A stretch of DNA of 64,000 nt from G963701675 sp963701675. Lineage in GTDB: Bacteria > Planctomycetota > Planctomycetia > Gemmatales > Gemmataceae. Of this stretch, positions 44,930 through 56,428 are shown in pieces (within the stretch, counting starts at the first letter, position 1; every line of letters begins with the position of its first letter). The notes beneath the pieces were generated by a model that did no database searches, was not told where the DNA came from, and saw only the letters and a list, made by a program, of their open reading frames with translations. The position numbers and the translations under genes are program-made. The DNA is taken from contig OY969623.1 in the NCBI GenBank assembly GCA_963701675.1, positions 2,232,001-2,296,000 on the forward strand, read 5' to 3'.

Positions 44930-45427
44930 TCACCATTCATAGTCCTCAATTTGCATGAACGCGCCCAAATTCCTCAAGGTCATAGAGGGACATCGGGGGG
45001 CATTGGCTGCGCTGACCTTGGTGCCCCACAACGCTTCGGTGATGTCTTCGACCCGCCGGACGCTCACTCCCGCCAAGTACATCTCCACCAGCGATTCCTC
45101 GACGCTGGACTGGCGCCGCCGGTAACGCTCGATGATCTCCGACTCGAACGGCAATGTCCGCAGCCGCGGTACTCGCAACTCCACGTCGCCGGCCGTCGTG
45201 GTCAACGTCCGCGGGTAGTGGCCGGACCGCGTGTCGACGCGACCTGCCGAACGCTCGTAACGCTTGGCGCCGCACAACCGATCCGCCTCCGCATCCAAGA
45301 GTCCGTTGAGGGTTTGCTCGACCGATTCGCGCACGACCTGGTCGACGTGCGACCGAATCTGCCCCTCGTCAATGCTCACCAGCTTCGGAAAGCTCCCCGT
45401 TGCAGCCGTAGTTCGTAGCGTATCCAT
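44930..45427 (-). pseudogene. IS256-family transposase N-terminus
   Basis: RSHVDQVVRESVEQTLNGLL, then ADRLCGAKRYERSAGRVDTR, then SGHYPRTLTTTAGDVELRVP, then EMYLAGVSVRRVEDITEALW then GTKVSA is the start of an IS256 (MULE-type) transposase. After GTKVSA the reading leaves the family, so the DDE domain is absent. The interval 44706-44929 holds no other gene. Confidence 0.85.
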
Positions 45428-45559
45428 CGCCGCCTCCTGCAGTCGGAAGCGAGAACGCCGGAAATACTCAAGCGCTTAGCCTTAGGAATAATCGTCTCGG
45501 CTTTTTTCCTGGCGATACTAAGGTATGTTGCCAACATTTACCGGAACCATCATCAGGAG

Positions 45560-45781
45560 ATGCTTCGAGCACAAGAAGACGACTTTGCTGTGCGCCGTTT
45601 TTACGTGGTGTTCAAGGGATCGCAGGCTGATGCAGAGGCGCGGCGAGCTATCTTATCTACTTTTTCGTCTCGTGTTGGCACGCAAGTGGAGAGGCTCTCC
45701 AGCGCTAAAGACGATTTAACGGTAGAGCAACTCGGCGTTGTGGAAAAAGTACTAACTACCATCATAAACAAGCTCAAATAG
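45560..45781 (+). CDS. Small hypothetical protein
   Basis: A 73-residue ORF (QEDDFAVRRFYVVFKGSQAD, then EQLGVVEKVLTTIINKLK). AGGAG abuts the ATG, which is too close to be ideal. The frame is open further upstream and encodes a hydrophobic stretch (FFLAILRYVANIYRNHHQE), so an alternative start could give a membrane-anchored form. Family not recognised. From 45782 to 46488 the only recognisable item is the solo IS end. Confidence 0.4.
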   Translation: MLRAQEDDFAVRRFYVVFKGSQADAEARRAILSTFSSRVGTQVERLSSAKDDLTVEQLGVVEKVLTTIINKLK

Positions 45782-46081
45782 GCCGTAGACTGTGGTGCCG
45801 GCCCAATGGCTGTGCACGGAATGGCCTCTATCCCTCCGGCGGCGGCCGCAGCGGTTGGGAAGGCTCTAGGTAGATGTCGGGGTTGGCGGCTCGGTTTTGG
45901 GCCTCCCATTCCTCCCGCCCGCGGTCCACTTGGCCTCCTCGCCGGGGAGCCAGTGGCGGAAGGGATTGCTTTTCCAGCCGGTGCCGTCGCGGTGCAACAG
46001 GCCTCAACTCCCCTCCGATGACTTCAGTTCACGTACGGATTTGATGAAGAAGAAAGCAATGGCGCCGAAGGTGACCGCGGG

Positions 46082-46160
46082 GGTGTAGTGGGTCACCGAA
46101 AGTTGCGCGCACACGCGTTCACTGGAATGCTTGCTAGTTTTGCTTTGGTCCGAAGATATC
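46082..46160. repeat. Solitary terminus of the 54751-56417 IS family
   Basis: GGTGTAGTGGGTCACCGAAA and the following 60 bases, including CGCGCACACGCGTTCACTGG and CTAGTTTTGCTTTGGTCC, align at high identity with the reverse complement of 56340-56417. No transposase sequence is attached on the inside. Confidence 0.8.
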
Positions 46161-46488
46161 GTCGACCGGCGATGACCTCGCCGGCGAAGGCAGCGCCCAC
46201 GCGACGCGTCGAGGGTAGACGGGGCGTGGCGCACGGCGACACCCGGTGGCTATACGACGGTCAAAGAGGTCGTTCGCGAGTTGAACCGCCCGCATTCCGA
46301 CATTTCCTCGCCGATTGCTTTTTGGTTCTTCAGCAGAATCCCTATGCTGTGAAAAACTCAACATTCCGCGCAAGTTTGCCGATAACGCACATATCGCAAA
46401 GACATCCTGATTGTTCGGACACGTAAAGAACCAAGACCTGATCTGCAACAAAGGAGCAAGCCCTTGGTTGCATTTGCGGGAGGACGTG

Positions 46489-47685
46489 ATGAAGAGTTTT
46501 TGTCGGGGTATCATCATCCTGACGGTTGGCCTGCTTTTGCAAGAACTAGTAAACACTCCCGCGTTCGGTTCCGATTTGCCCGGGGTAGCACGCGCTTACG
46601 CCGGGTCGAGAACAGACCAACCGGCTTCAGAATGTGACGCGGACGTCTCGCGGATTGAAAAAGCGAATCTCGGCAAAAGCTTCGTCACTCTCACGCAGGG
46701 CACCAGTCACGTTCCTACCGTCGCCGACAAATCCTCGGACTGCTGCACAACAACTGCGTGCGAATCAGATTGTGACGACGATTGCTGCCGTCTTCATAGG
46801 ACTGGTGCATTCGGTGAGTACTTATACCTGAAGGTGCGCGGCGCGGATCTGATTTTCGGGCAACTGCGGGACGGCTGCGACCCGTTTTCCGCGCCCCGCG
46901 GATCATTGGGGTTGATACAACCCGATTACGCTTCTGGTGTCCGGGCCGGCATTAACTTGGCTTGCACGGATTGCTCAAGTATCGAACTGTCAGGCACCTG
47001 GTGGGAAATGCAATCCCACGCGGATCTGTTTGCTACGGGCACCGACGTGATCAGTTCAACCCTGACGCTGTTCAACACGTTGAGCTGCGACACGACGAGC
47101 CAAGCCGCGGCCGCGGCGTATTCATACCAGCTCCAAATGGCCGACGTTCTTTTCAAGCAAGTCGTGTGCGGCGATTGCAATTACGTCGTGAACTGGCTTG
47201 GCGGCGCCCGCTATGCCCGCTTCGAACAAGAAATGGCCAGCCGATTCTCGATCATCGGCACAACGAGCGTGGACACCGACATCACGTTTGACGCGGGTGG
47301 AATTCGTACCGGTCTCGATGGAGAAGCGCGGATCGGTGGCTGCGGATTGTCGGTCTATTCACGTGGCACCGTTAGCCTTCTCGCCGCGCACTTTAAAGCC
47401 AACTATTCACAGGCAAATACATTCGCAGGCAATCAAGGTTTCGTTAACTACGATAGCGATCGCATCGTCCCCGTTCTCGACCTGGAGTTGGGCGTGGGCT
47501 GGACCGCTTGTTCGGGCAAGGTACGGGTGGGTATCGGGTATTACGTGTCCAGCTGGTTCAACGCCGTCATCACCCCGGACTTCATTCAGGCCGTGCAATT
47601 CAACGACTTCACAACGAACGTAAACAATCTTCGCAATTGGTTTTCGCTTGACGGGGCCGTTGGGCGCGTCGAGTTTCGGTTCTAG
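46489..47685 (+). CDS. Outer-membrane beta-barrel protein (Lpg1974/BBP7-like)
   Basis: The protein has 398 residues from ATG 46489, preceded by GGGAGGACGTG. MKSFCRGIIILTVGLLLQEL is a signal peptide. A Cys-rich linker (SSDCCTTTACESDCDDDCC) precedes a barrel domain starting GAFGEYLYLKVRGADLIFGQ and YASGVRAGINLACTDCSSIE. Alternating amphipathic strands follow to the last residues RVEFRF, a C-terminal Phe typical of outer-membrane insertion by BAM. Planctomycetes carry many such porin-like paralogues. Function is likely passage of solutes. A terminator follows. Confidence 0.75.
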   Translation: MKSFCRGIIILTVGLLLQELVNTPAFGSDLPGVARAYAGSRTDQPASECDADVSRIEKANLGKSFVTLTQGTSHVPTVADKSSDCCTTTACESDCDDDCCRLHRTGAFGEYLYLKVRGADLIFGQLRDGCDPFSAPRGSLGLIQPDYASGVRAGINLACTDCSSIELSGTWWEMQSHADLFATGTDVISSTLTLFNTLSCDTTSQAAAAAYSYQLQMADVLFKQVVCGDCNYVVNWLGGARYARFEQEMASRFSIIGTTSVDTDITFDAGGIRTGLDGEARIGGCGLSVYSRGTVSLLAAHFKANYSQANTFAGNQGFVNYDSDRIVPVLDLELGVGWTACSGKVRVGIGYYVSSWFNAVITPDFIQAVQFNDFTTNVNNLRNWFSLDGAVGRVEFRF

Positions 47686-47718
47686 GGACGAACCTTCAAA
47701 TCGATTCCGTCTAATACC

Positions 47719-47758
47719 AAAGCCGAGTCGGCGTGAGCCGGCTCGGCTTTTCGTTTTT
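47719..47758 (+). terminator. Intrinsic terminator
   Basis: Stem AAAGCCGAG / CTCGGCTTT with further inner pairing, followed by TCGTTTTT. It follows the outer-membrane protein gene. Confidence 0.85.
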
Positions 47759-47971
47759 CAAAGACCGTCAATGAAGCAAAAATCCAGTGGGTTTTCCCCG
47801 CAGTTTGACGTGTCGAGAAAAATCCAGGCGCAGAAAATTTCGTTTGACTTCTATTATCACTTGGTTTATCGTGTCAACCCAGCTTACCTATTTTTTCCGA
47901 AGGTGACGAATAAACGGTCGCGCAACACGCCTGTTGGCACACACCGCGCGCCATTCCGGAGGAGCACTCAA

Positions 47972-50900
47972 ATGGCCCCCTATTCCCATCTCAAGACCTC
48001 GTATTCGCATCGTGGCGCCGGAGCGAGAACACACAATCCCATCAACCGGTTCGCGCGATTAACCGCCGAGCGTCTGGAAGACCGCACCCTTCTTTCGACC
48101 AACTTGGGAAACGTTCCGACCTGGGTGCCCCAAGGTGCCTGGTCCAATAACGAATGGGCAGTCCCAAGAAGGAACGGCGCCGAACAACAACCGCGTTGTC
48201 GGTGGAATCGAGGCGATTGCAATAAACCCAAACGACATAAACGAGGCCTACGTCGGCGCGATCAACGGAGGCATTTGGCACACGGAGAATGTTAACGCGG
48301 CCACTCCAACGTGGACCATCGTAAACGACCAACTACCGTCATTGGCGATCGGCGCGATCGCTTTCAGTCCACTAGACGCTACAGGGCGGACAGTGTTTGC
48401 CGGTACAGGCCGGTTTAGCAGCTTTGCAGCCCAGGGCGGACCAACTGTCGGACTGCTTCGCACCACTGACGCCGGCGCCCACTGGTCCCTGCTCGGCCAA
48501 ACCGTCTTCGGCAATTTCAACGTGGCGAGCGTTATTCCAACAACCCTTACAGGTGCGACCGGCGGTCAGGTGATCCTTGTGGCGACCAGCGGCGGCGTGT
48601 TTAGAAGCGACAACGGTGGTGATACGTTCAACTCCATCCCGGTGCTAACCGGCAATATCTCCGAAATGGTCGCGGGTCCGAACAGTGACAGTGTCTTTTA
48701 CGCTGGAGTCATCACACAGGGTGTCTTTCGTAGCAATGATGGTGGCCAGACTTGGAACCCGGTGAATACAGGCATCACCGGCATCCCGAACACTGTTCGG
48801 ATTCTGGTTTCGGCAGCCGGCAACTCCGTATATGCGTCGCTGTACGCTGCGGTTACGCCGAATATGGAGCAGCTAACGGGGGTCTTTAAGACAACGAACC
48901 AAGGTGCCAACTGGCGAGCCATTCAAAATCAACAACAACCTAACCCTGGTGGGCAAGGAAACATTCATGCATTGATTTTGGCGGATCCATCTGATCCGAC
49001 GGTCTTCTACATCGGAGGCGACCGGCAGGCTGCCGCTCCATTTGTTGGCAACCTCTTCCGTGTGGTTACCGATGACGCCAACCCGGCATCGGATGGTTGG
49101 CAATCAATCGTCCTTGCTGGGACGGCGGCCAATACTGCACCCCATGCCGATTCCCGCGCCATGGTGTTTATCGGTGCCAACATTTTGCAAGCAGATGACG
49201 GTGGCGTTTACCGACTATTGAACCCTGGTAACGCGGCCACTCGAGATTGGGTTAGCGCCAACGGCAATATTCAGCCAACCGAATTCCATTCAGTAGCCTA
49301 TGACTCGCTCAACGATGTAGTTTTTGGCGGCACTCAGGATGTTGGTCCTCCGGCCAAATTACGGCCGGCGGCAGTACATGGACCACCCCGGATCGCGCAC
49401 TTCTCGGTGATGGGAATACGCAAGCAGTGGATAACACAGGACCGAACACGCTCCGATACCAAATGGCAAACGATTTCAACCGTTTCTACCGGCTTCCGTT
49501 CAATAACGCCAACACGCTGGTAGGATGTGCGCCGATTGCGAATTGCCAAGTTCGATTAGCCGCGCCGGCGACGCCTGCGGTTAACTTTAGCGGCTTAAAT
49601 GCTGCAGATCAGGTGTTCGGCTTTAGGATCCACCCCTATGTTTTGAATTCAGTTATTCCGCAGCGCATCATGCTAGGTGGTAATAATCTGTACGAGGATG
49701 ATCAAACCGGCCCGGCCCACACAACGGGGAACATAATAACTAACGTAACGCCTGCGGGCCAAACCGATACCTCAGCCATTGCTTATGGCGGGAGGTTGGC
49801 AGGCGCTCCGAACCCTGATGTAGCTTACGTCGGTTTTTGCAACCTTAATATTGGCACTAACATATGCACCAACCCCACCCTCTTCCTGCGCACGAACGCG
49901 GGAAAGTCCCTTCAATCAACTGACAGGTTACATCGGCAACACACCACGCGACATCGTCATGGACCCGGACAACTGGAGAACCGTTTTCGTTACCGACGGC
50001 ACCAACGTTTTCCGTGGCACCAACGTAGGCCAGCCCGGAGAAGCGTGGGCTACGATCACCAGTAATCTTACGGGCATTCCAAACGGTGTGACATCAAACC
50101 TCCAAACACTTGAATTAGTCAAAACTGGCACGACCAGCGTCCTCTTGGTGGGGGGGTTCGGCGGCGTATTTCGCGCCGTCTTGGCCGCCACCGCGACGCA
50201 ACTCTGGACAGAAATTGGTCAGGCTTTACCCAACGTGCTGGCAAAAGATCTGAGATACAATGCGACAGATGATGTGCTGTTGGCCGGCACCTTTGGCCGT
50301 GGCGCATGGACTATCCCGAACGCCGGGGCGGCGATCACTGCCCCGGTGCCACCTGGTGTGCTAAATATTTTCGGCGACACCGATTTCATTGGGCAAAATG
50401 ACGACATCGTACTCATACGGGACGCTACGCAACCGGCGTATCTCAATGTGTTTATCAACAACACAACCAACATCCCGGATTTCCAATATCAGCTCGCCGC
50501 CATTAAGCAGATCACCGTCTTTGGTCTGGCGGGAAATGACACGCTGCGCGTGGACAACGACAATGGTCTTATAAGCGTTCCGTCTGGCATTCGCTATCTG
50601 GCTGGTACGGGCTTCAACGCGCTCGTTGCCGACGCCGACTCCCCAAATCAGTTCGTGGCCCATTACCTCGGTCGTGCCACGGACTCCGGCGTGGTCCGCG
50701 TTTTCCAAAACGCGATCTCCATGCTCGACATCTATTACGAAAACACCCAAGTCGTCACGCCGCAGGTGTTCAGTTCGGCCAACCTCTTGGAAATGGGCCC
50801 CGATTTTTATGAACCGAACGAAACCTTCGCGACGGCTGCGCACGTTGGCTCGGGTTCGACCGTGCACATCGAACACGCCGCCATCTTCCCTGATCCATTT

Positions 50901-53900
50901 GAGTTCCCGCAAGTGCCTCAGGACCAGGATTACTATCGCATTATCGCCCAGGACACCGGTACTCTCGACTTCAAAGTAGACTTTGATCTTTACTCTACGG
51001 CATTGTTGCCTGCAGGAGGGGCCCTCAACATCCGCGTTTTCGACGCGAATGGCTTCCAGATCTTGGGCTTCCAACAAGTTACGCCGACGGGGGACGCCCG
51101 CGCACGCATTCCAGTCGTTGCGGGCAAGACATACTACCTGCACGTTTTCAGCACCGATCCGAACGCCGTGAACGGCTACGATGTTACCATACTGAACGTG
51201 AAGCCGCCGGTGCCTTACGATGTCGAACTGTCGAGGACCACTCCCAACGGCGATCTGCCCCCGAACGCGCCGGAGGATGACACCGGGCGCTCGGAGACGG
51301 ACAACATAACTTTCAAAACTACTCCGACAATCTTCGTCCGGTTGGCCGACAACGTTTTCCTTTTGGACCCGGGCCAGACGCCAGGTCCCATACCTATTCC
51401 GTTCAGCACAACAGGGGCAACCGCCGGCTACCGCCTAGCCATCTTTGATGGCGACGCGCCGAACACTCCAGTCGGTTTCGCGATTCAAGAGCCGACTCCG
51501 GGATTCCCCGGTCTATATCAATTTACATTCTCCGTACCACTGAACAACGGCATTCATCATTTCATCGCCCGCGTGCAGATGGTCGACCCAACACTCCCCC
51601 TGCATAACACGGGGTTTGGCGACGCGAGTGTCATTTCGCTCGACATTGTTGTGGACACCGTCCCCCCCATCGTGGCCTTCGGTAACCCGCCCACGACCGA
51701 TCAAGGCCTTGATCCGAAGAGCGATACCGGCGTCGTCGGCATTCCATCCACGTTCACGGACCGGATCACCAGCGACACCACGCCCGCTTTCTTCGGGCTG
51801 GCCGAAGCCGACGCGATTGTCCGCGCCTATGTGGACATGAATGGAAATGGCATCGTCGAAAAGAATATCGATCTCTTTATTGGCGAGACGGTAGCGATTC
51901 CTATCGATGGCGAGTTCCCGTACACCGGGCAGTGGAACCTGCAATCGATCGTTGACCTTAACAATCCTGCATACTTTCCTCTGGAAAACGGGCGCCCTGC
52001 CGATGGCACGCGGAGCATTCTGGTGACGGCGGAAGATGTCGCAGGAAATGTTTCGCCGCAAGCCGATCAGCTCAACATTTTCCTCGATACCCAGGGGCCT
52101 CAGATCAACATGGTGGCCATCACCAGCCAGCCGATCTTCAATCTCTTCGCCCTAAAACCTTTGAATGCGCCGGCGGGGCCGACCCCGCTCGTGCACAGCC
52201 TGACGATCTCATTCACGGATTACCCGGACCGTGACAACGTCAATTTTCCGAACCATCTCGCTTTGTCCGCGGTGGCCAATGCCCCGGGTCACTATTTACT
52301 GAAGGGCGATAACGCGGGGATTATCGCCATCCAGCAAATAATTGTCACAAACAACCCGCCGCAGAATGGACAGGCGGCCACGGCAGCCATCGAGTTGCGA
52401 TTTTTCGACTCGCTCCCTGACGATCGCTTTACACTCACGATCAGCGATACGTTGAATGACTTCGCCGGTAACAAGCTTGATGGCGAAAGTAATGCAACAG
52501 CTCCCTTGAACATCCCATCATTCCCTAGCGGTGACCTGCAACCCGGTGGCACATTCTCCGCTCGTTTTACCGTGAATAGCCGGCCGGAGATTGGTACTTA
52601 CTGCTGTGGCACCCAGTACATCGACATTAACGGCAATGGCGTGTTCGACCCGGTCAATAAGGACGGTGACCAAGTCAATCGGGATATTGTCTTCAACTTC
52701 GGCTTAACGACGGATGTGATCTTCGCGGGCAACTTTGTTCACACGGGCGGACAGGCGAATGGTTTCGACAAATTTGGCGCCTACGGCCGAACGAATCAAG
52801 TCTTCCGCTGGTTGCTCGACTTCGACAGCGACAGCATACCTGACTGGAATGTCGTCAGCGGCTTGCAGATCGACGGGCGTCCGGTGGCCTACAAATTCAA
52901 TCCCGCGTTATCGGGAGATCAGATCGCTTTGTTCAACGGCTTCGGAAAGTGGTACATCGATTTCAACGGCACCAATAACATTGGACCGGCCTCCTTGGTC
53001 ATCAACAACGGCCTGACTGGGTTTCCGATTGCCGGTGATTTTGATGGCAACGGTCAGTTTGATCTGGCTACTTACCGTCCGGACTTGAAGACGTTTTACT
53101 TCGATCTCAATCCACTAGGCGGGCCCCACACATCTCCGACTATCGCTTTCGGCTTCGCCGGAACGCAGGTTAGACCGGTGGCCGCCGATATGGATAAGGA
53201 TGGAACGACGGACGTGGGTTTGTTCGTCGTTGGTAAGCAAGGCCAGTCCGGTGATGTCCCGGAGTGGTATTTCCTGGTTTCTGGAGGCGCGTCCACGGTG
53301 GCGGGCTCAGTGAACACGCTCAATCACCCATTCGAACCGACACCCTTCGGAAACGACCTGTTCTACAAGTTTGGAAACAACCAGGCGATTCCGCTCGTAG
53401 GCTTATTCGATCCGCCGGGAAGTAATGATGGCCCCACGCCCCCGCCACATTTCACGTTTCATTCACTCGACACAGTAATCACAGGTTCCGCACCCGGGCA
53501 GGCGCGAATCGTGCGCGGATTCGACGGCAAAACTGGCCAGGTGCGCTTTTCGTTCTTCGCCTATAACCAGAATTTCACCGGCGGCGTTCGCGTGGCCGCA
53601 GGTGACCTCAACGGTGACGGCGTGCCCGACATCGTGACCGCGCCCCAAGGCGGCGGCGCGCCTCATGTCCGGATCTTCAGTGGTGCGGGCGGAAATATCA
53701 TTGGCGACTTCTACGCCTACAACTCCTCCTTGATCGTCGGCGTTACGCTCGCCATTGGAGACGTCAACGGCGATGGGTTCGCAGATCTCGTCACGGGGAC
53801 GGCAAGCGGAAACCCGCACATCCGCGTTTTCAACGGTAAACACATTGCCGACGGTATCTTCAATCCCAATGGCGGCAGTCGCTTGGCGGAGTGGTTCGCC

Positions 53901-54482
53901 TACGGCCTGAATTTCAATGTGGGTGCCTACGTGGCCACTGGCGACATAAATGGGGATGGTTATGCGGACGTGGTGACCGGGGCCAGCCTCGGCAATCCGC
54001 ATGTCAAAGTCTTCAACGGGAAAGCCATCGCCATCGGCGGCAATCCGGCCTCCAATATCCTAGCTCAGTTCTTCCCTTACGCCTTACAGTTCAATGTGGG
54101 TGCCACGGTGTCCATCGGCGACATCAATCACGACGGCTTTGCCGACATCGTCACCGGAGCAACGATCGGCAATCCGCACGTTAGGGTTTACAATGGAAAA
54201 GACATTGTCATTGGAAAATTCAATCCCACTGGCAGCAGCCAACTCGCACAGTGGTTTGCGTACGGCCTGAACTTCAACGTGGGTGCCAACGTCGCCATTG
54301 GCGACATGAACGGCGACGGATTCGGGGACGTCATTACCGGTGCCTCGTCGGGGAACCCACACGTGAAGGTGTATAGCGGGAATCTACTCGCCTTGGGCAA
54401 TGTTAACGCGAGCCTGCTGGCGCAGTTTTTCGCCAGCACGCCAGGCGGCGTAACAGTTGGAGCTGCAGGTTTTGGTGATTAG
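47972..54482 (+). pseudogene. Giant exported BNR / FG-GAP surface protein with three frameshifts
   Basis: From ATG 47972 (after GGAGGAGCACTCAA) the N-terminus ends in the RLTAERLEDRTLLS export motif. The frame then shifts near 48140 (VPQGA to PGPITNGQSQEG), near 49370-49425 (FGGTQDVG to VDNTGPNTLRYQ) and near 49910 (FLRTNAGKS to NQLTGYIGNTPRD). Read across the shifts it is one protein of about 2170 residues. It has BNR/sortilin-like propeller repeats (GVFRSNDGGQTWNPVNTGIT), a DVUA0089-type or pre-peptidase-like domain (DFYEPNETFATAAHVGSGST), Ig-like modules, EF-hand-like DxDxDG loops and five FG-GAP repeats (VRVAAGDLNGDGVPDIVTAP) up to the stop. Each shift is a single base. Genuine decay and sequencing indels look equally likely. 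It would be a cell-surface or secreted adhesin-like protein. Confidence 0.8.
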
Positions 54483-54750
54483 TGCTATCACGGTGGCCTG
54501 CAGACAACCGATTCGCCGTCCGCCGAAGTGGCGAGGGATAAGAACGGGGCAACGCAGAGCGGTCTTGTTGTTGGCCTTCGAGCTCATGCTGGGCCACAAT
54601 GCCTGGGGTAGGTTAGTGCCTGCGAATCGTAGTACCCGTGACGATATTAGTTTGCCCCTTTCCAGGCCAAATCCGCGCAGAGCCTTGCAGGACTCGGTTG
54701 ATTCGAGAATAGCTCCCCATTTATTTGGCCGCATCCATTTCCTTACAAAC

Positions 54751-56417
54751 GGTGTAGTGGCCCACCGAAATTTGTACGCACATCTGTTCAGTTCGAAGGC
54801 CAAGCGCCGAAACCTCGGCGCTCGCGCAAGTCCAGATACCAAGTATGGTACTTCGTTTGATCTGCGAAGTCGTTTCCCGCGATTCTCCGCACAGATAAGA
54901 TATCTCGGCCAGCAAGCCAATCTTACACGAGAGTCGTTATGCCCAAGCCCTCAAGCGGTCCGCGGCCGCCGCTTCCCAAACATTGGCCGCGTTCGGTTCA
55001 GGCAGCAATGCTCCAAGTTATGTCGTTGGCACATTTCGCCCTTGTGACTACCCGAAGCTGGGCCACCAATAGCTGCAACCAACGCGTCCGCTTGGCCACG
55101 CGCGCCGATCAACTGGAACACGAGATTCGGCTCCTCCGCGAAGAATGTCGGATCAAGGATGCTCGCCTGGCGCGAATCCCTCCGTCTCAACGACCTCATT
55201 ATCTTCCCACCGAACGCCTCGCCATCCTCCAGTTGCGTGCGGCCCGTGGCTGGTCGCTGGCTCAAACGGCACGGGTCTTCCATTTGACCACGACAACGAT
55301 TGCTTCTTGGATGAAACGCCTCGACGAAGAGGGACCTAAGGCGCTGCTGCAAATTCATACACCGGTCAACAAGTTCCCGGATCTCATTCGCGTGCTGGTG
55401 CAGCGCTTGCACCTTCTGTGTCCCCGGCTTGGTAAAGTCAAGACGGCCCAAATCTTGGCTCGCGCCGGCTTGCACCTGGCAGCGAGCACCGTCGGTCGCA
55501 TGCGTCGAGAGCCACCGGCATTGCCACCGAACGATTCTCCCCAAACCAAGGCGTCGTCCCGACGGGTCACTGCGCGATATCCCGATCATGTCTGGCACGT
55601 CGACCTCACCACGGTGCCCACTTCGGCAGGCTTCTGGACGTCATGGTCGCCGTTGGCGTTGCCGCAATGCTGGCCGTTTTGCTGGTGGCTGGCGGCGATT
55701 ATGGATCACTTTTCCCGTCGAGTGCATGGCTTGGTATTGTTCGCACAGCCGCCGACGGCGAAACAGATGCGGGACATGCTTAGCCGTCTTGTGTCCCGTC
55801 TCGGCAAAGGGCCCCGGCATTTGATTACCGATCAAGGCACGCAGTTCAGCGGGGAGGTCTTTTCGGATTGGTGCCGTCACCGCGGGATAGGTCAACGCTT
55901 CGGCGCCGTTGGGAAGCCAGGCAGCATCGCCGTCATCGAGCGTATGATTCGAACGGTCAAGCAAGAAGGTGCGCGTGTCTTGCCGGTAGTCTCGTTGCGG
56001 CGCCAAAGTCTGAGGTGGGAGTTGCAATTATTCTTGGACTGGTATCATGCCGACCGTCCCCACGCGGCACTCAAAGGAGCGACGCCGGACGAGATTTACT
56101 ACGGCACTCGGCCGGCTTGTCGTCGTCCGCGTTTCGAGCCGCGTCCGGGATGGCCCCGGGCGTCGCCGTGTGCGCAGCCGCGGGTACTCGTCAAAGGTCA
56201 ACCAGGTGCGAAGCTCGAACTCCGCGTTGAATTCCGCTCCGGTCGTCGTCACCTTCCGCGCGTGCTTGTGACTCGCGCGGCCTAATGCGAACGTGCGAAT
56301 GAATTCTCGTGCGCACTTCCTCCGCGCCGTGCATCGACGAATTCTTGGACCAAAGCAAAAACTAGCCTACATTCCAGTGAACGCGTGTGCGCGCAAATTT
56401 CCCTGATCCATTACACC
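54751..56417 (+). mobile_element. Complete insertion sequence of the 54939-type family, 1667 bp
   Basis: The ends are GGTGTAGTGGCCCACCGAAA on the left and, on the complementary strand, GGTGTAATGGATCAGGGAAA on the right, with similarity continuing through ATTTGxxCGCACAxxxGTTCA (about 40 bp). It carries one intact transposase. No target duplication could be seen next to these ends. Three further relics of the family lie in the window (14680-14802, 20474-21260, 46082-46160). The interval 54483-54750 shows no gene. Confidence 0.75.
54939..56285 (+). CDS. DDE integrase-type transposase (IS481-like)
   Basis: The protein has 448 residues. A coiled coil (RADQLEHEIRLLREECRIKD) and HTH (LPTERLAILQLRAARGWSLA, ARVFHLTTTTIASWMKRL) precede an rve catalytic domain: VWHVDLTTVPTSAGFW (first Asp), HLITDQGTQFSGEVFSDWCR (second Asp) and GKPGSIAVIERMIRTVKQEG (Glu), then WYHADRPHAALKGATPDEIY. 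A long basic C-terminal tail ends in RVLVTRAA. All catalytic residues are present and the frame is intact. The gene ends 132 bp before the IS right end. Confidence 0.85.
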   Translation: MPKPSSGPRPPLPKHWPRSVQAAMLQVMSLAHFALVTTRSWATNSCNQRVRLATRADQLEHEIRLLREECRIKDARLARIPPSQRPHYLPTERLAILQLRAARGWSLAQTARVFHLTTTTIASWMKRLDEEGPKALLQIHTPVNKFPDLIRVLVQRLHLLCPRLGKVKTAQILARAGLHLAASTVGRMRREPPALPPNDSPQTKASSRRVTARYPDHVWHVDLTTVPTSAGFWTSWSPLALPQCWPFCWWLAAIMDHFSRRVHGLVLFAQPPTAKQMRDMLSRLVSRLGKGPRHLITDQGTQFSGEVFSDWCRHRGIGQRFGAVGKPGSIAVIERMIRTVKQEGARVLPVVSLRRQSLRWELQLFLDWYHADRPHAALKGATPDEIYYGTRPACRRPRFEPRPGWPRASPCAQPRVLVKGQPGAKLELRVEFRSGRRHLPRVLVTRAA

Positions 56418-56428
56418 CGTCACCGGAT

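Noticed and set aside
54741..56427. Target-site duplication around the 54751-56417 IS
   Set aside because: Left flank CCTTACAAAC and right flank CGTCACCGGA share no convincing direct repeat, so none is claimed.
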